Shown piece by piece: positions 7,067 to 13,282 of a stretch of DNA of 15,646 nucleotides. Under the pieces are notes generated by a model that was given only the letters and a program-made list of their open reading frames with translations, searched no databases and was not told where the DNA came from. A program made the position numbers and the translations under genes. How positions within the stretch are numbered: position 1 is the stretch's first letter; the number at the start of each line of letters is the position of its first letter. The stretch spans positions 1 through 15,646 of the forward strand of contig DASYXK010000011.1 of assembly GCA_035935115.1 (NCBI GenBank), given 5' to 3'. This stretch comes from TA-20 sp035935115 (GTDB taxonomy: Archaea > Thermoproteota > Nitrososphaeria > Nitrososphaerales > Nitrosopumilaceae).

Positions 7067-7077
7067 TAGCTTTCACC

Positions 7078-7812
7078 TCAACAAAATGAATATGGCGCCC
7101 ATGGTCCACTTAGATGAAACGTTAGACCATCGTTTTTGTATTTTTCTTGCAGTTTTTTCAATTTTAAATTGAAACTGTCATGATCTTTTTTCTTTATCAA
7201 ATAGGAAGCGTTCAAGACGACTTGGTCTATGTCAGTTTTTAATAATCTGGTATCCTCCGCTGAGATTGCAAGATAGTTATGAATCTCTCCAACCATATTA
7301 TCAATTTTTTTTAATTTTTCATTTTTGATTGCCTCATCCATCTTCATTTTAAGAAAATATGCCGAGCCATCACCGACACTAGACATTTCTTTTTTAATTT
7401 TTTTAATTTCATCAGAGTTGTTATACGTAGAATGTTTGATTTTTTCTGTATGGTTTTTGTCAAAAATTACCCTGACACCAAATTCATCTTTATCTTTGAA
7501 TTTGGTTATTTTTGATCTGAAATCTTTGTATGATTTTACAAGTAAATTTTTTACTCCATCTTCGGTCTTTATGATTACCCCAAATCTTACCGGTAATGTG
7601 GTGCCTATTTTTCTTGATGCTTCGACAACTCTCTGATGAGCTACAATGTTGTTTACATTTGCTTGCATTTCTTTAAATGGTATCGCACTTACTATTGCAT
7701 TAAGGTCCTTATGGCCTATTGTATACACACTAGTATCGAATAATCCTATATTTCCGATATCTGGTTTTTTTTCCCCTTCTAATATGCAGTAAACATATCT
7801 TCCCTTAATCAT
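7078..7812 (-). CDS. gvpF: Gas vesicle protein GvpF/GvpL family
   Basis: 244 residues, the usual length. The family hallmarks are present in order: N-terminal RYVYCILEG (strand of the ferredoxin-like domain), DLNAIVSAIPF, VAHQRVVEA, LPVRFGVIIKTEDGV, FGVRVIFDK, and the C-terminal LTFHLSGPWAPYSF. GvpF/L proteins interact with GvpA during assembly and form accessory complexes needed for vesicle nucleation. GvpF and GvpL are paralogues and the sequence alone does not say which this is; only one copy occurs here. Its ATG 7812 lies eight bases inside the end of the gvpK fusion (ATGATTAA), so translation is probably coupled. Confidence 0.9.
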   Translation of the reverse strand: MIKGRYVYCILEGEKKPDIGNIGLFDTSVYTIGHKDLNAIVSAIPFKEMQANVNNIVAHQRVVEASRKIGTTLPVRFGVIIKTEDGVKNLLVKSYKDFRSKITKFKDKDEFGVRVIFDKNHTEKIKHSTYNNSDEIKKIKKEMSSVGDGSAYFLKMKMDEAIKNEKLKKIDNMVGEIHNYLAISAEDTRLLKTDIDQVVLNASYLIKKKDHDSFNLKLKKLQEKYKNDGLTFHLSGPWAPYSFC

Positions 7813-8305
7813 TGCTAACCATATCGATAGTTTTTACTGATTTATTTTTCTTTGAAGGTATTGAAGAAAGTGTTGCAAGAAGGTTTAATGCTATTAAATC
7901 CACATCAGCAACAGAAATTGTTACCTGACCTGTAACCATTACTCCCTTGTCTAGCAATTTGTCAACTACATCTACAATTGAAATCTTGTCCAAAGATGCA
8001 TTTCCAGATTTTATTAGAGAACCAAGATTAAGATCAAGTTCTTCTGCACTGCACCCAAACACTTTGGAAATCTCTCTTATTTTTTGTCTAGTTTGCATAA
8101 AAGCAAGCCCTAGTCTCTCGGTCTCTTCACTTGTCAGAGTGCCTGATTCGATTCTCCGTTGTGCCTGTCGTTCAAGAATCTGGCGAAGTATCTCGACAAG
8201 AGTTAATACAAGCTTTCCAAGCCCATTTTGTAACTTTTGCCCGTCTAGGTTTATTTTTTCAACATTTACTAACTCTGTTTTATGACTTTTAGAAAAATTT
8301 CCCAA
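7805..8305 (-). CDS. gvpK: GvpK fused to a C-terminal GvpA/GvpJ-like domain
   Basis: 166 residues. Residues ~15-95 are GvpK: GLGKLVLTLVEILRQILERQAQRRIESGTL followed by ERLGLAFM and the ending EELDLNLGSL. Residues ~108-152 are a gas-vesicle structural domain: IVDVVDKLLDKGVMVTGQVTISVADVDLIALNL, the GvpA/J/S motif D-x-LLDKG-V..G...ISVA-x-VDL. The two are separated only by about ten residues. GvpK and GvpJ/S are normally separate minor proteins. Start TTG 8305 is preceded by a strong Shine-Dalgarno (AGGAG at 8319-8315, nine bases away) that lies across the stop of the upstream gvpA-like gene. The tail is Ser/Lys-rich. No frameshift is needed, so the fusion is real in this sequence. Confidence 0.88.
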   Translation of the reverse strand: MGNFSKSHKTELVNVEKINLDGQKLQNGLGKLVLTLVEILRQILERQAQRRIESGTLTSEETERLGLAFMQTRQKIREISKVFGCSAEELDLNLGSLIKSGNASLDKISIVDVVDKLLDKGVMVTGQVTISVADVDLIALNLLATLSSIPSKKNKSVKTIDMVSND

Positions 8306-8310
8306 CTAGA

Positions 8311-8559
8311 TTATCTCCTGATGTTTTTTGTCTCTGATCGCTTTGTCATTTCTTTATCCCATTTTTCCCAAGGAAGTTTTATTCCGTATCGTTTTGCAGT
8401 TTCAAGTGAAGCGATTACAAGATTGATTTTTAAAGAAAGTAAATCTACACCTACAATAGATATTGTAATGTCGCCATTTATTACGACTCCTTTATCCAAA
8501 ATTCTGTCAATTAGATCTATGATCGTTAATTGTTTTGGAGCGAGTGTCTTAAGCGACAT
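8311..8559 (-). CDS. gvpJ: Second GvpA-family protein (GvpA/GvpJ/GvpS-like)
   Basis: 82 residues from ATG 8559 (MSLKTLAPKQLTIIDLIDRILDKGVV). GAGGG at 8575-8571 serves as its Shine-Dalgarno, which makes the alternative GTG at 8577 less likely. The structural domain IIDLIDRILDKGVVINGDITISIVGVDLLSLKINLVIASLETAKRYG spans most of the protein. INGDITIS instead of IDAW.RVS, plus the Lys/Trp-rich extension LPWEKWDKEM, point to the minor J/S branch rather than the main wall protein. The symbol is therefore a best guess. It overlaps the end of the zinc-ribbon gene by 11 bases and is followed after five bases by the gvpK fusion. Confidence 0.82.
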   Translation of the reverse strand: MSLKTLAPKQLTIIDLIDRILDKGVVINGDITISIVGVDLLSLKINLVIASLETAKRYGIKLPWEKWDKEMTKRSETKNIRR

Positions 8560-8800
8560 TTTCGTTATATCCCTCACGCTTCATTTTACAGTAGCTGCAA
8601 ATGCCGCTATCCTTAAACCAGTGTTTATCGCAAAATGCTTCTAGATATTTTTCACCGACAGTTTTTGTAAGATATGTGACAATAATGTCAAACTGGTTTC
8701 CACGTTGACACTCAGGACATCGTGTAAAGACCCAACCATTACTCATGGCTTTTTTTAGGTCTACTTCATCATATTTACCACATATTAGACAGATTGCCAT
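8549..8800 (-). CDS. Zinc-ribbon protein of unknown function inside the gas-vesicle operon
   Basis: 83 residues with a high density of metal-ligand motifs: CLICG near the N-terminus, CPEC around residue 28, then FCDKHWF and CSYCK near the C-terminus. These would make two zinc sites or a treble-clef-like fold. There is no membrane segment. I know no gas-vesicle gene with this pattern. The gene starts 17 bases after the gvpA stop and overlaps the next gvpA-like gene by 11 bases, so it is a genuine member of the operon rather than a passenger. It could be a chaperone, a translation or mRNA factor, or a redox or metal sensor of vesicle assembly; these are guesses. Confidence 0.8.
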   Translation of the reverse strand: MAICLICGKYDEVDLKKAMSNGWVFTRCPECQRGNQFDIIVTYLTKTVGEKYLEAFCDKHWFKDSGICSYCKMKREGYNENVA

Positions 8801-8816
8801 GCAAATTCGCCCGTTA

Positions 8817-9038
8817 CTACTTTTGTGGGAGTCCTGGCGGTGCTGCTAGTCCTAATGCAGATGCATATCTAAGGAATGTGTCAATACCTGAAACCACTAT
8901 TCTAGCTCTTATGACAAGTATTTCTATGCCTACCAATGATACAGAAAGATTTGCATCTATAACTAGTCCTTTGTCCAGTATTCTGTCTACTAGGTCGTAA
9001 ATGTTTAGCATCGGTCTACTATACATTTGTTGGGACAT
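8817..9038 (-). CDS. gvpA: Gas vesicle major structural protein GvpA
   Basis: 73 residues, the normal GvpA size. Core IYDLVDRILDKGLVIDANLSVSLVGIEILVIRARIVVSGIDTFLRYASALGL matches the wall protein closely: DRILDKG-VIDA, SLVGIE, then the amphipathic strand ARIVVSG.. and the terminal helix with YA-ALGL. The usual Trp after VIDA is replaced (IDANLS). As first gene of the operon, downstream of a TATA box, it fits high expression of the wall subunit, which self-assembles into the rib structure. Start ATG 9038; an internal ATG follows nine residues later (MLNIYDLV), which would still give a complete core. Confidence 0.92.
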   Translation of the reverse strand: MSQQMYSRPMLNIYDLVDRILDKGLVIDANLSVSLVGIEILVIRARIVVSGIDTFLRYASALGLAAPPGLPQK

Positions 9039-9064
9039 TTCTGATCTTAATTCCTAGAGGATTC

Positions 9065-9077
9065 TTACATATAAGAT
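9065..9077 (-). promoter_or_regulatory. Promoter of the gas-vesicle operon
   Basis: On the minus strand the sequence CTTATATGTAAG is centred near 9071, about 33 bases before ATG 9038, giving a short leader. The whole gvp run to 5748 has gaps of at most 17 bases or overlaps, so this is the only evident promoter. Confidence 0.5.
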
Positions 9078-9215
9078 ACTATGGTAGATTGTTCTATGTT
9101 GTTTTTATGTGAGCGTATCACAGCATCTTTTTTTAGAATAATTCGAAATGATTACTTTGTTACCTACTGGAGATGCTTAACCGAAATATAGAAACAGTCG
9201 CTAGAAGAATGGTAC

Positions 9216-9232
9216 CAAATTAATAAAATAAA
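9216..9232 (+). promoter_or_regulatory. TATA box for the MEDS gene
   Basis: CAAATTAATAAAATAAA is centred about 26 bases before ATG 9251, fitting a leaderless transcript. It is identical over 17 bases to the promoter at 4435-4451. It faces away from the gvp promoter, which lies about 150 bases to its left. Confidence 0.55.
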
Positions 9233-9250
9233 GAATTCACAATTAAAAAC

Positions 9251-9796
9251 ATGTTTGTATGTCCAAAACGAGTCCAGACTTTAGAAATTGGAAATCATAT
9301 AGCGGTAGTATATCCAGACAAAAAAACAGAACTTGAGGAAGCTTTTGAATTCTTAAAATCCGGTCTAGACAAAAACGAAGTTATTATATTAATAACGGAT
9401 GACCTCTCCAAAGATGAAATTCGTAAAAAAATTAATACTGAATGGAATACGGATGCTGGTGCTCTTGAAAGAAATGGATATCTTATCATAAGAACTACTC
9501 CAGAATGGTACTTTCCATATGAACTACCTAGTGCACATAAGCTAAACACAGTGTGGATTTCAATGATTGATTATCCTTATATCAAAGGAAAAAACGGCAT
9601 GCGGGTATTTACTGACATGTCTGCATTTTTTAGATATGGATTTGTACGAGAGTTACTTCTCTATGAATCAACACTAGAAAAGCAATTTGATTTTCCATTT
9701 ACATTGATGTGTGCCTATAAATCTAAAGACATTGAATCTCTAAATCAAAGAGAACAAAACATGTTAAAAGAACATCACTGTTTGATGTGGAAATAA
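9251..9796 (+). CDS. MEDS (DcmR-sensory) domain protein
   Basis: 181 residues forming a single MEDS-type domain. Features include IGNHIAVVYPDK.. ELEEAFEFLKSGLDKNEVIILITDD near the N-terminus, a central LIIRTTPEWYFP, then VRVFTDMSAFFRYGFVRELLLYE and FPFTLMCAYKS. MEDS domains are RecA/KaiC-like ligand-binding modules, first described as sensory parts of methanogen and methylotroph regulators. No DNA-binding or kinase domain is attached, so it probably signals through a partner. It is divergent from gvpA and followed 146 bases on by a winged-helix gene, a natural candidate partner. Its last ~130 bases are duplicated at 12278-12407. Confidence 0.75.
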   Translation: MFVCPKRVQTLEIGNHIAVVYPDKKTELEEAFEFLKSGLDKNEVIILITDDLSKDEIRKKINTEWNTDAGALERNGYLIIRTTPEWYFPYELPSAHKLNTVWISMIDYPYIKGKNGMRVFTDMSAFFRYGFVRELLLYESTLEKQFDFPFTLMCAYKSKDIESLNQREQNMLKEHHCLMWK

Positions 9797-10240
9797 AAAT
9801 TAAGTTTTATTTGACATTGTTATGCTTGAAGACCTTGTATGATTTAAAACTGGTATATGATTACAACTAATTTTCAAAAACTAGAACATTATTTTATAAC
9901 AATGTAGCAAATTTTTTTAGCAGACTATGCATATATTTCAATATGAAATATCGTAGCAGAACAGAGATCGCATCTATGATACTAGATGCCACAAGGTTAG
10001 GTGCTACAAAAACAAAGATAATGTACAAGGCGTATCTTTCCTATACTCTAGTTAAAGAATACATGTCGTTTCTACAAGGTAATGGACTAATAACATACGA
10101 TAAAATGACAAGACAGTACAAGATAACTGAGAAGGGACTCAAATTCTTACACTCATATGATCAAATTCTTGAATTGCTCTCTTCAAAAAACAAAGAAAAG
10201 AAAATTGTAGTCTAAACGAAATCATAAAATTGCATGTAAT
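9666..10240 (+). repeat. Segmental duplication, intact copy (MEDS tail plus winged-helix gene)
   Basis: This block matches 12278-13310 apart from a 460-bp insertion there. Bases 9666-9815 differ from 12278-12425 by only one substitution and one missing T. The spacer that follows is diverged but alignable, and the winged-helix genes are about three-quarters identical except for a strongly conserved 3' end. Confidence 0.85.
9943..10215 (+). CDS. HTH_45-type winged-helix regulator (90 aa), copy 1
   Basis: Starts at ATG 9943 (MKYRSRTEIASMIL). Recognition-helix region ATKTKIMYKAYLSYTLVKEYMSFL, then a wing (LITYDKMTRQYKITEKG) and a dimerising helix (LKFLHSYDQILELL) fit the archaeal winged-helix type. 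It likely binds DNA as a dimer. Its paralogue at 13010-13282 has the same length and the same upstream motif (TAGCAAATTTTTTTAGCAG). A TATA-like TTTTATAAC lies about 45 bases upstream, giving a short leader. It lies downstream of the MEDS gene and may act with it. Confidence 0.8.
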   Translation: MKYRSRTEIASMILDATRLGATKTKIMYKAYLSYTLVKEYMSFLQGNGLITYDKMTRQYKITEKGLKFLHSYDQILELLSSKNKEKKIVV

Positions 10241-10381
10241 GTTAGCCTTTCATATTTTTTATCAATTAAGAATAACATATTGCCATAGTTCGTTGTTTCT
10301 AAAATATGGACTTGTAGGACTTTGATTCGTTGGATGTATGCCGTAAAGGTTTAGCGTTATAGTGATTCTGTTTACCTTGAA

Positions 10382-10753
10382 TCACTCATCTTTCATCTTT
10401 TCTTCAACAATATTTCTATATTTTGGATAAATTGTTGCTTCCAGGTCTTTATTAAAAGTCTCAACAAACAATGTATCTTCAATTGCAATAAGTAAATGTG
10501 CTGTGTTAGCAGGGATGTGTATAATGGTAGGTACAGCAATAATCTTGATTTGTTCTTGACCCGTCTTTACATTTTCTTCCCTGTATTCTAATTTACCGGA
10601 AATAATGAAATGATATTGCGCAATTTTATGATAATGTCCTCCACGTGCAAATCCCTTTTTGATTTCTACAAAGTTCATTTTTTCATCACTATAAGACAAG
10701 AACAGGATTTTTCCCCTTACATCTTCAACTTCTTTTTCAAATCGTAAACTCAA
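10382..10753 (-). CDS. Single-domain cupin protein (123 aa)
   Basis: Reads from TTG 10753 (MSLRFEKEVEDVRGKILFLSY). The double-stranded beta-helix carries GGHYHKIAQYHFIISGKLEYR, where His-Tyr-His and a further His would bind metal. The second cupin motif appears as HIPANTAHLLIAIEDTLFVE. This resembles sugar-nucleotide isomerase/epimerase-type cupins (FdtA/WxcM-like), but generic small cupins look similar. It may be involved in sugar modification for surface glycans. It is convergent with the winged-helix gene and stands alone. Confidence 0.7.
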   Translation of the reverse strand: MSLRFEKEVEDVRGKILFLSYSDEKMNFVEIKKGFARGGHYHKIAQYHFIISGKLEYREENVKTGQEQIKIIAVPTIIHIPANTAHLLIAIEDTLFVETFNKDLEATIYPKYRNIVEEKMKDE

Positions 10754-11242
10754 ACTATTAGGTTATTGTTTTTAATATTCTAAAGTTTTATGGTAACAAC
10801 ATACTTTCATTAGACGTCTGATTTACAACTTGACTATAAAATTATAAAAACCCACTGGTTTCCAAACATGACCAAATAAGTGTGATCAAATCTGTGATAC
10901 AATGGTTTTCTGTTTATTCTGTTGATGTTTTATTAACATTGCAAATTTACAGATCTTGACCAGAAGCAGGACTAGTAAGCATATTTGGGACAAAGAATCT
11001 ATTTTTCTGTACCGCTACAAAGACTCTGATTACTTCCCATTCCCATTGTGCTTTAGGCAGTAATGATAACTCATTTTAAATTACGCAGTGATTTTCAATT
11101 ATGAAAATTGCTCATGATTTCTATATGAGAGAGTTAGCTAAGAATTAATGAACGATGAAATTGTATCAGTTACAATCTATACGCAAATGATATAGAACAG
11201 TTTTAGCATATTCAAATATAATTTGAAATTATCTTATAACCA
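10754..11242. other. Non-coding stretch between the cupin and the ConA-like gene
   Basis: No frame of coding character was found on either strand. It contains small palindromes (AGACGTCT at 10812-10819; ATTTTCA-ATTA-TGAAAAT at 11091-11108) and the promoter of the downstream gene. I see no RNA gene, insertion sequence or CRISPR repeat. Confidence 0.6.
11211..11227 (+). promoter_or_regulatory. Palindrome over the TATA box of the ConA-like gene
   Basis: TTCAAAT-ATA-ATTTGAA is a perfect 7+3+7 palindrome whose centre is the TATA element, 26 bases before TTG 11243. A protein bound here would block TBP, so it may be a repressor operator. The spacing to TTG indicates a leaderless transcript. Confidence 0.45.
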
Positions 11243-12289
11243 TTGAACAAAAAATATCTTAACGTCTTTATGATTTCTGCCGTTTTTTTGATGCTATTTA
11301 CACCTCTAGTTAGTAATCAAGTCGTAAATGCAGCTATTGTACAGTCAATTAGTCTGACCAAATCGGGATTAATTGTATCTGATCCACTCAACAATGAGAC
11401 CAAGACTCAGCAGCAACTCCAGTCAAATCCAAGATACTGGACCTATGGCGGTGATGCAATAGCACTAAAAGCACCATATGCCTTTTTCAAAGATACACGA
11501 GGACTACACATTGGAGTGCAGTCACCTGGCAATAGTACTTATGCAGGATTTTATGCGGTTACACCAAGTACCAATGCCCTGTTATACCATGTTATATTGA
11601 CTACACCTGTCAGAACTATACCAAGTCAAGGCATAATTACAAGTGACACCTTCCAGAACGGATTGTATGTACAAACAACACAGGCACCAGTAAACTATGT
11701 TACATGTTTTTCTATAACAAATAACCAAAAAACAGTTTGGTCTATACTGCACACATACGGTACTCCATTTGGGTCAGTAGTCTTTGATACATTGTGGACT
11801 GATCCTAGCCAGAATCAACCTCTTACAAGGGAATGTACCATCATAACAAACGGCCAGAATTATCTCAAAGTATATCTTGACGGAGTGATGGTGTATTCAA
11901 ACAAACTGCTTGCACTAGGCATGCCAGCACCATTTAATGCCTTCCTTGAACCGCAAAACTCCTATCGAGGTCAACTTATCAATGCAACATTTACAGATTT
12001 TTACATGACCGCAAATGAAACAATTCAGATAATCAAAAATCCGTCCAATGCTAAAACAGTAACTGTTACAAGTTCATCTGGAGCTATACTTGCAAGTGCA
12101 CCAGTATCAAATGGTAATGCCACAGTTGATGTAGGAAAATATCACTTTCCACTAGCTGCAAACATCCATGTATATGATTCAAGTAACACACTGATTGCAT
12201 CTACATCTAGTTTTGTAAACATATTTGGTGGAAATGTCTATTCAGTAAATCCTCTGGATTTGTCCGAGAACTATGTGAATCAGCACTAG
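11243..12289 (+). CDS. Secreted ConA-like beta-sandwich protein (348 aa)
   Basis: TTG 11243 (MNKKYLNVFMISAVFLMLF) gives a signal peptide with a basic n-region, cut near VNA/AI; an ATG nine codons later would lose those lysines. The body contains RYWTYGGDAIA, GLHIGVQSPGN, AGFYAVTPSTNALLYH, TRECTIITNGQNYLKVYLDGVMVYS and a C-terminal beta domain (VDVGKYHFPLAANIHVYDS.. IFGGNVYSVN). I recognise this arrangement from thaumarchaeal extracellular proteins of lectin/glucanase-like fold, without knowing its ligand. The family usually ends near GGNVYSVN. The last dozen residues (..LDLSENYVNQH, then TAG) run into the duplicated MEDS fragment, so the C-terminus was shaped by a rearrangement. Confidence 0.75.
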   Translation: MNKKYLNVFMISAVFLMLFTPLVSNQVVNAAIVQSISLTKSGLIVSDPLNNETKTQQQLQSNPRYWTYGGDAIALKAPYAFFKDTRGLHIGVQSPGNSTYAGFYAVTPSTNALLYHVILTTPVRTIPSQGIITSDTFQNGLYVQTTQAPVNYVTCFSITNNQKTVWSILHTYGTPFGSVVFDTLWTDPSQNQPLTRECTIITNGQNYLKVYLDGVMVYSNKLLALGMPAPFNAFLEPQNSYRGQLINATFTDFYMTANETIQIIKNPSNAKTVTVTSSSGAILASAPVSNGNATVDVGKYHFPLAANIHVYDSSNTLIASTSSFVNIFGGNVYSVNPLDLSENYVNQH

Positions 12290-12407
12290 AAAAGCAATTG
12301 ATTTTCCATTTACATTGATGTGTGCCTATAAATCTAAAGACATTGAATCTCTAAATCAAAGAGAACAAAACATGTTAAAAGAACATCACTGTTTGATGTG
12401 GAAATAA
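12278..12407 (+). pseudogene. Duplicated 3' fragment of the MEDS gene
   Basis: This repeats the last 131 bases of the MEDS gene (9666-9796) with one substitution and one deleted T (in CAATTGATT versus CAATTTGATT), so it cannot encode the original C-terminus in one frame. No start or N-terminal domain is present. Its first bases overlap the end of the ConA-like gene, whose TAG stop (12287-12289) is read from it out of frame. Confidence 0.85.
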
Positions 12408-12484
12408 AAATTAAGTTTTATTTGATATCATCTTTTTGAGGACCTTGCAGGATTTGAACTAGCCTAATTGCAACTAATTTTCAA

Positions 12485-12953
12485 AAACTAGAAGATTATA
12501 GCATGGTCATTTAAGTAAATCCGTATTGTATAAGAAATAGCCACAAAACATGAAATACACAAGTGATACCATCTGGGAAGTTTGGTCAAAGGGTGAAATT
12601 TTTGCTGGTAACGATCCAGTTTTTTGGCGAAAGGATCAATGCGGTGCTTGGATATTTCGTGGTCATTACGGGATAAAAGATTCGGAATACGGGTGGGTGA
12701 TTGATAAAATAAAACCATTATCCGAAGGTGGTACAGATGACATTTCAAACCTACGTCCTATGCAATGGGATAACACTATTCGAAAATCAGATGGCTATAT
12801 TGAATGTCATGTAACATCAGCTGGTGTTCATAATGATAAACCCACAGGAAACAAAATTACTGAATATCCAAATTTGAACATCTTTAATTTCTAAATGGTA
12901 ATGTAAAAAAATCTATTTTTAGCATGAATTTTAATAATTAATGTAAACTAGAA
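12485..12953 (+). mobile_element. 460-bp insertion carrying an HNH-like gene, flanked by 9-bp direct repeats
   Basis: The intact duplicate copy reads continuously through CAAAAACTAGAACATT (9875 region). In this second copy the match stops at AAACTAGAA (12485-12493) and resumes at a second AAACTAGAA (12945-12953), with 451 bases between. That is the pattern of an insertion with a 9-bp target duplication. The insert holds one gene (12550-12894). I see no clear terminal inverted repeats, only TAGCATG near both inner ends (12499-12505, 12920-12926) in direct orientation. It could be a minimal homing-type or transposon-derived unit, or a deletion between repeats could have created the other copy. 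Confidence 0.6.
12550..12894 (+). CDS. HNH-endonuclease-like protein (114 aa) with altered catalytic residues
   Basis: The protein has the layout of small stand-alone HNH proteins: IWEVWSKGEIFAGNDPVFWRKDQCGAWI, YGIKDSEYGWVIDKIKPLSEGGTDDISNLRPMQWDN. The GG-x-D-x-x-SNLRP-x-QW-x-N part and the final Asn are intact. Where the family usually has E-I-D-H, this one has V-I-D-K, so the general-base His is a Lys and the preceding Glu is a Val; cleavage activity is doubtful. The ORF occupies most of the 460-bp insertion. It may be a decayed homing nuclease, or a DNA-binding derivative. Confidence 0.8.
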   Translation: MKYTSDTIWEVWSKGEIFAGNDPVFWRKDQCGAWIFRGHYGIKDSEYGWVIDKIKPLSEGGTDDISNLRPMQWDNTIRKSDGYIECHVTSAGVHNDKPTGNKITEYPNLNIFNF

Positions 12954-13009
12954 CATTGTTTACTAACAATATAGCAAATTTTTTTAGCAGATTGTGTGTA
13001 TGTTTAAAT

Positions 13010-13282
13010 GTGAAATATCGTAGCAGAACCGAAATCTCAGCTATGATCCTAGAGACTGCAAGGCCGGGAGCTACCAAGACGAAAATAATGTACAAAGCCT
13101 ACTTATCATACACACAAGTTAAAGAATACATATCATTCCTAAGAGACAACGATCTTCTAAGATATGAAAAACTAACAAAACAATACAGAATAACTGAGAA
13201 GGGATTCAAATTCTTACACTCATATGATCAAATTCTTGAATTGCTTTCTTTCAAAAACAAAGAAAAGAAAATTGTAATCTAA
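13010..13282 (+). CDS. HTH_45-type winged-helix regulator (90 aa), copy 2
   Basis: I place the start at GTG 13010 (MKYRSRTEISAMILETARPG), which matches the ATG of copy 1 exactly in position and length; the ATG at 12956 would add 18 unconserved residues. It shares the DNA-recognition region KTKIMYKAYLSYTQVKEYISFL with copy 1, but differs in the wing (LLRYEKLTKQYRITEKG). The last ~85 bases are nearly identical to copy 1. Its upstream 60 bases also match copy 1, so the promoter was duplicated with it. The 9-bp repeat AAACTAGAA that ends the insertion lies 57 bases before the start codon. Confidence 0.8.
   Translation: MKYRSRTEISAMILETARPGATKTKIMYKAYLSYTQVKEYISFLRDNDLLRYEKLTKQYRITEKGFKFLHSYDQILELLSFKNKEKKIVI

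Noticed and set aside
8282..8644. Plus-strand frames across the gas-vesicle operon (for example 7325-7636, 7947-8285, 8282-8644, 8794-9000)
   Set aside because: They are antisense to gvp genes with unmistakable family motifs on the minus strand.
12441..12465. Possible tRNA 3' end on the minus strand (AGTTCAAATCCTGCAAGG), as might mark an integration site
   Set aside because: Only the T-loop-like string is present; the T-stem does not pair and no acceptor, anticodon or D arm is found in the 60 bases before it. The duplicate copy near 9830 has lost even this resemblance.
12494..12944. Terminal inverted repeats of the HNH insertion
   Set aside because: The inner ends share only a 7-base direct match (TAGCATG); no inverted pairing of useful length was found, so no transposon ends are claimed.
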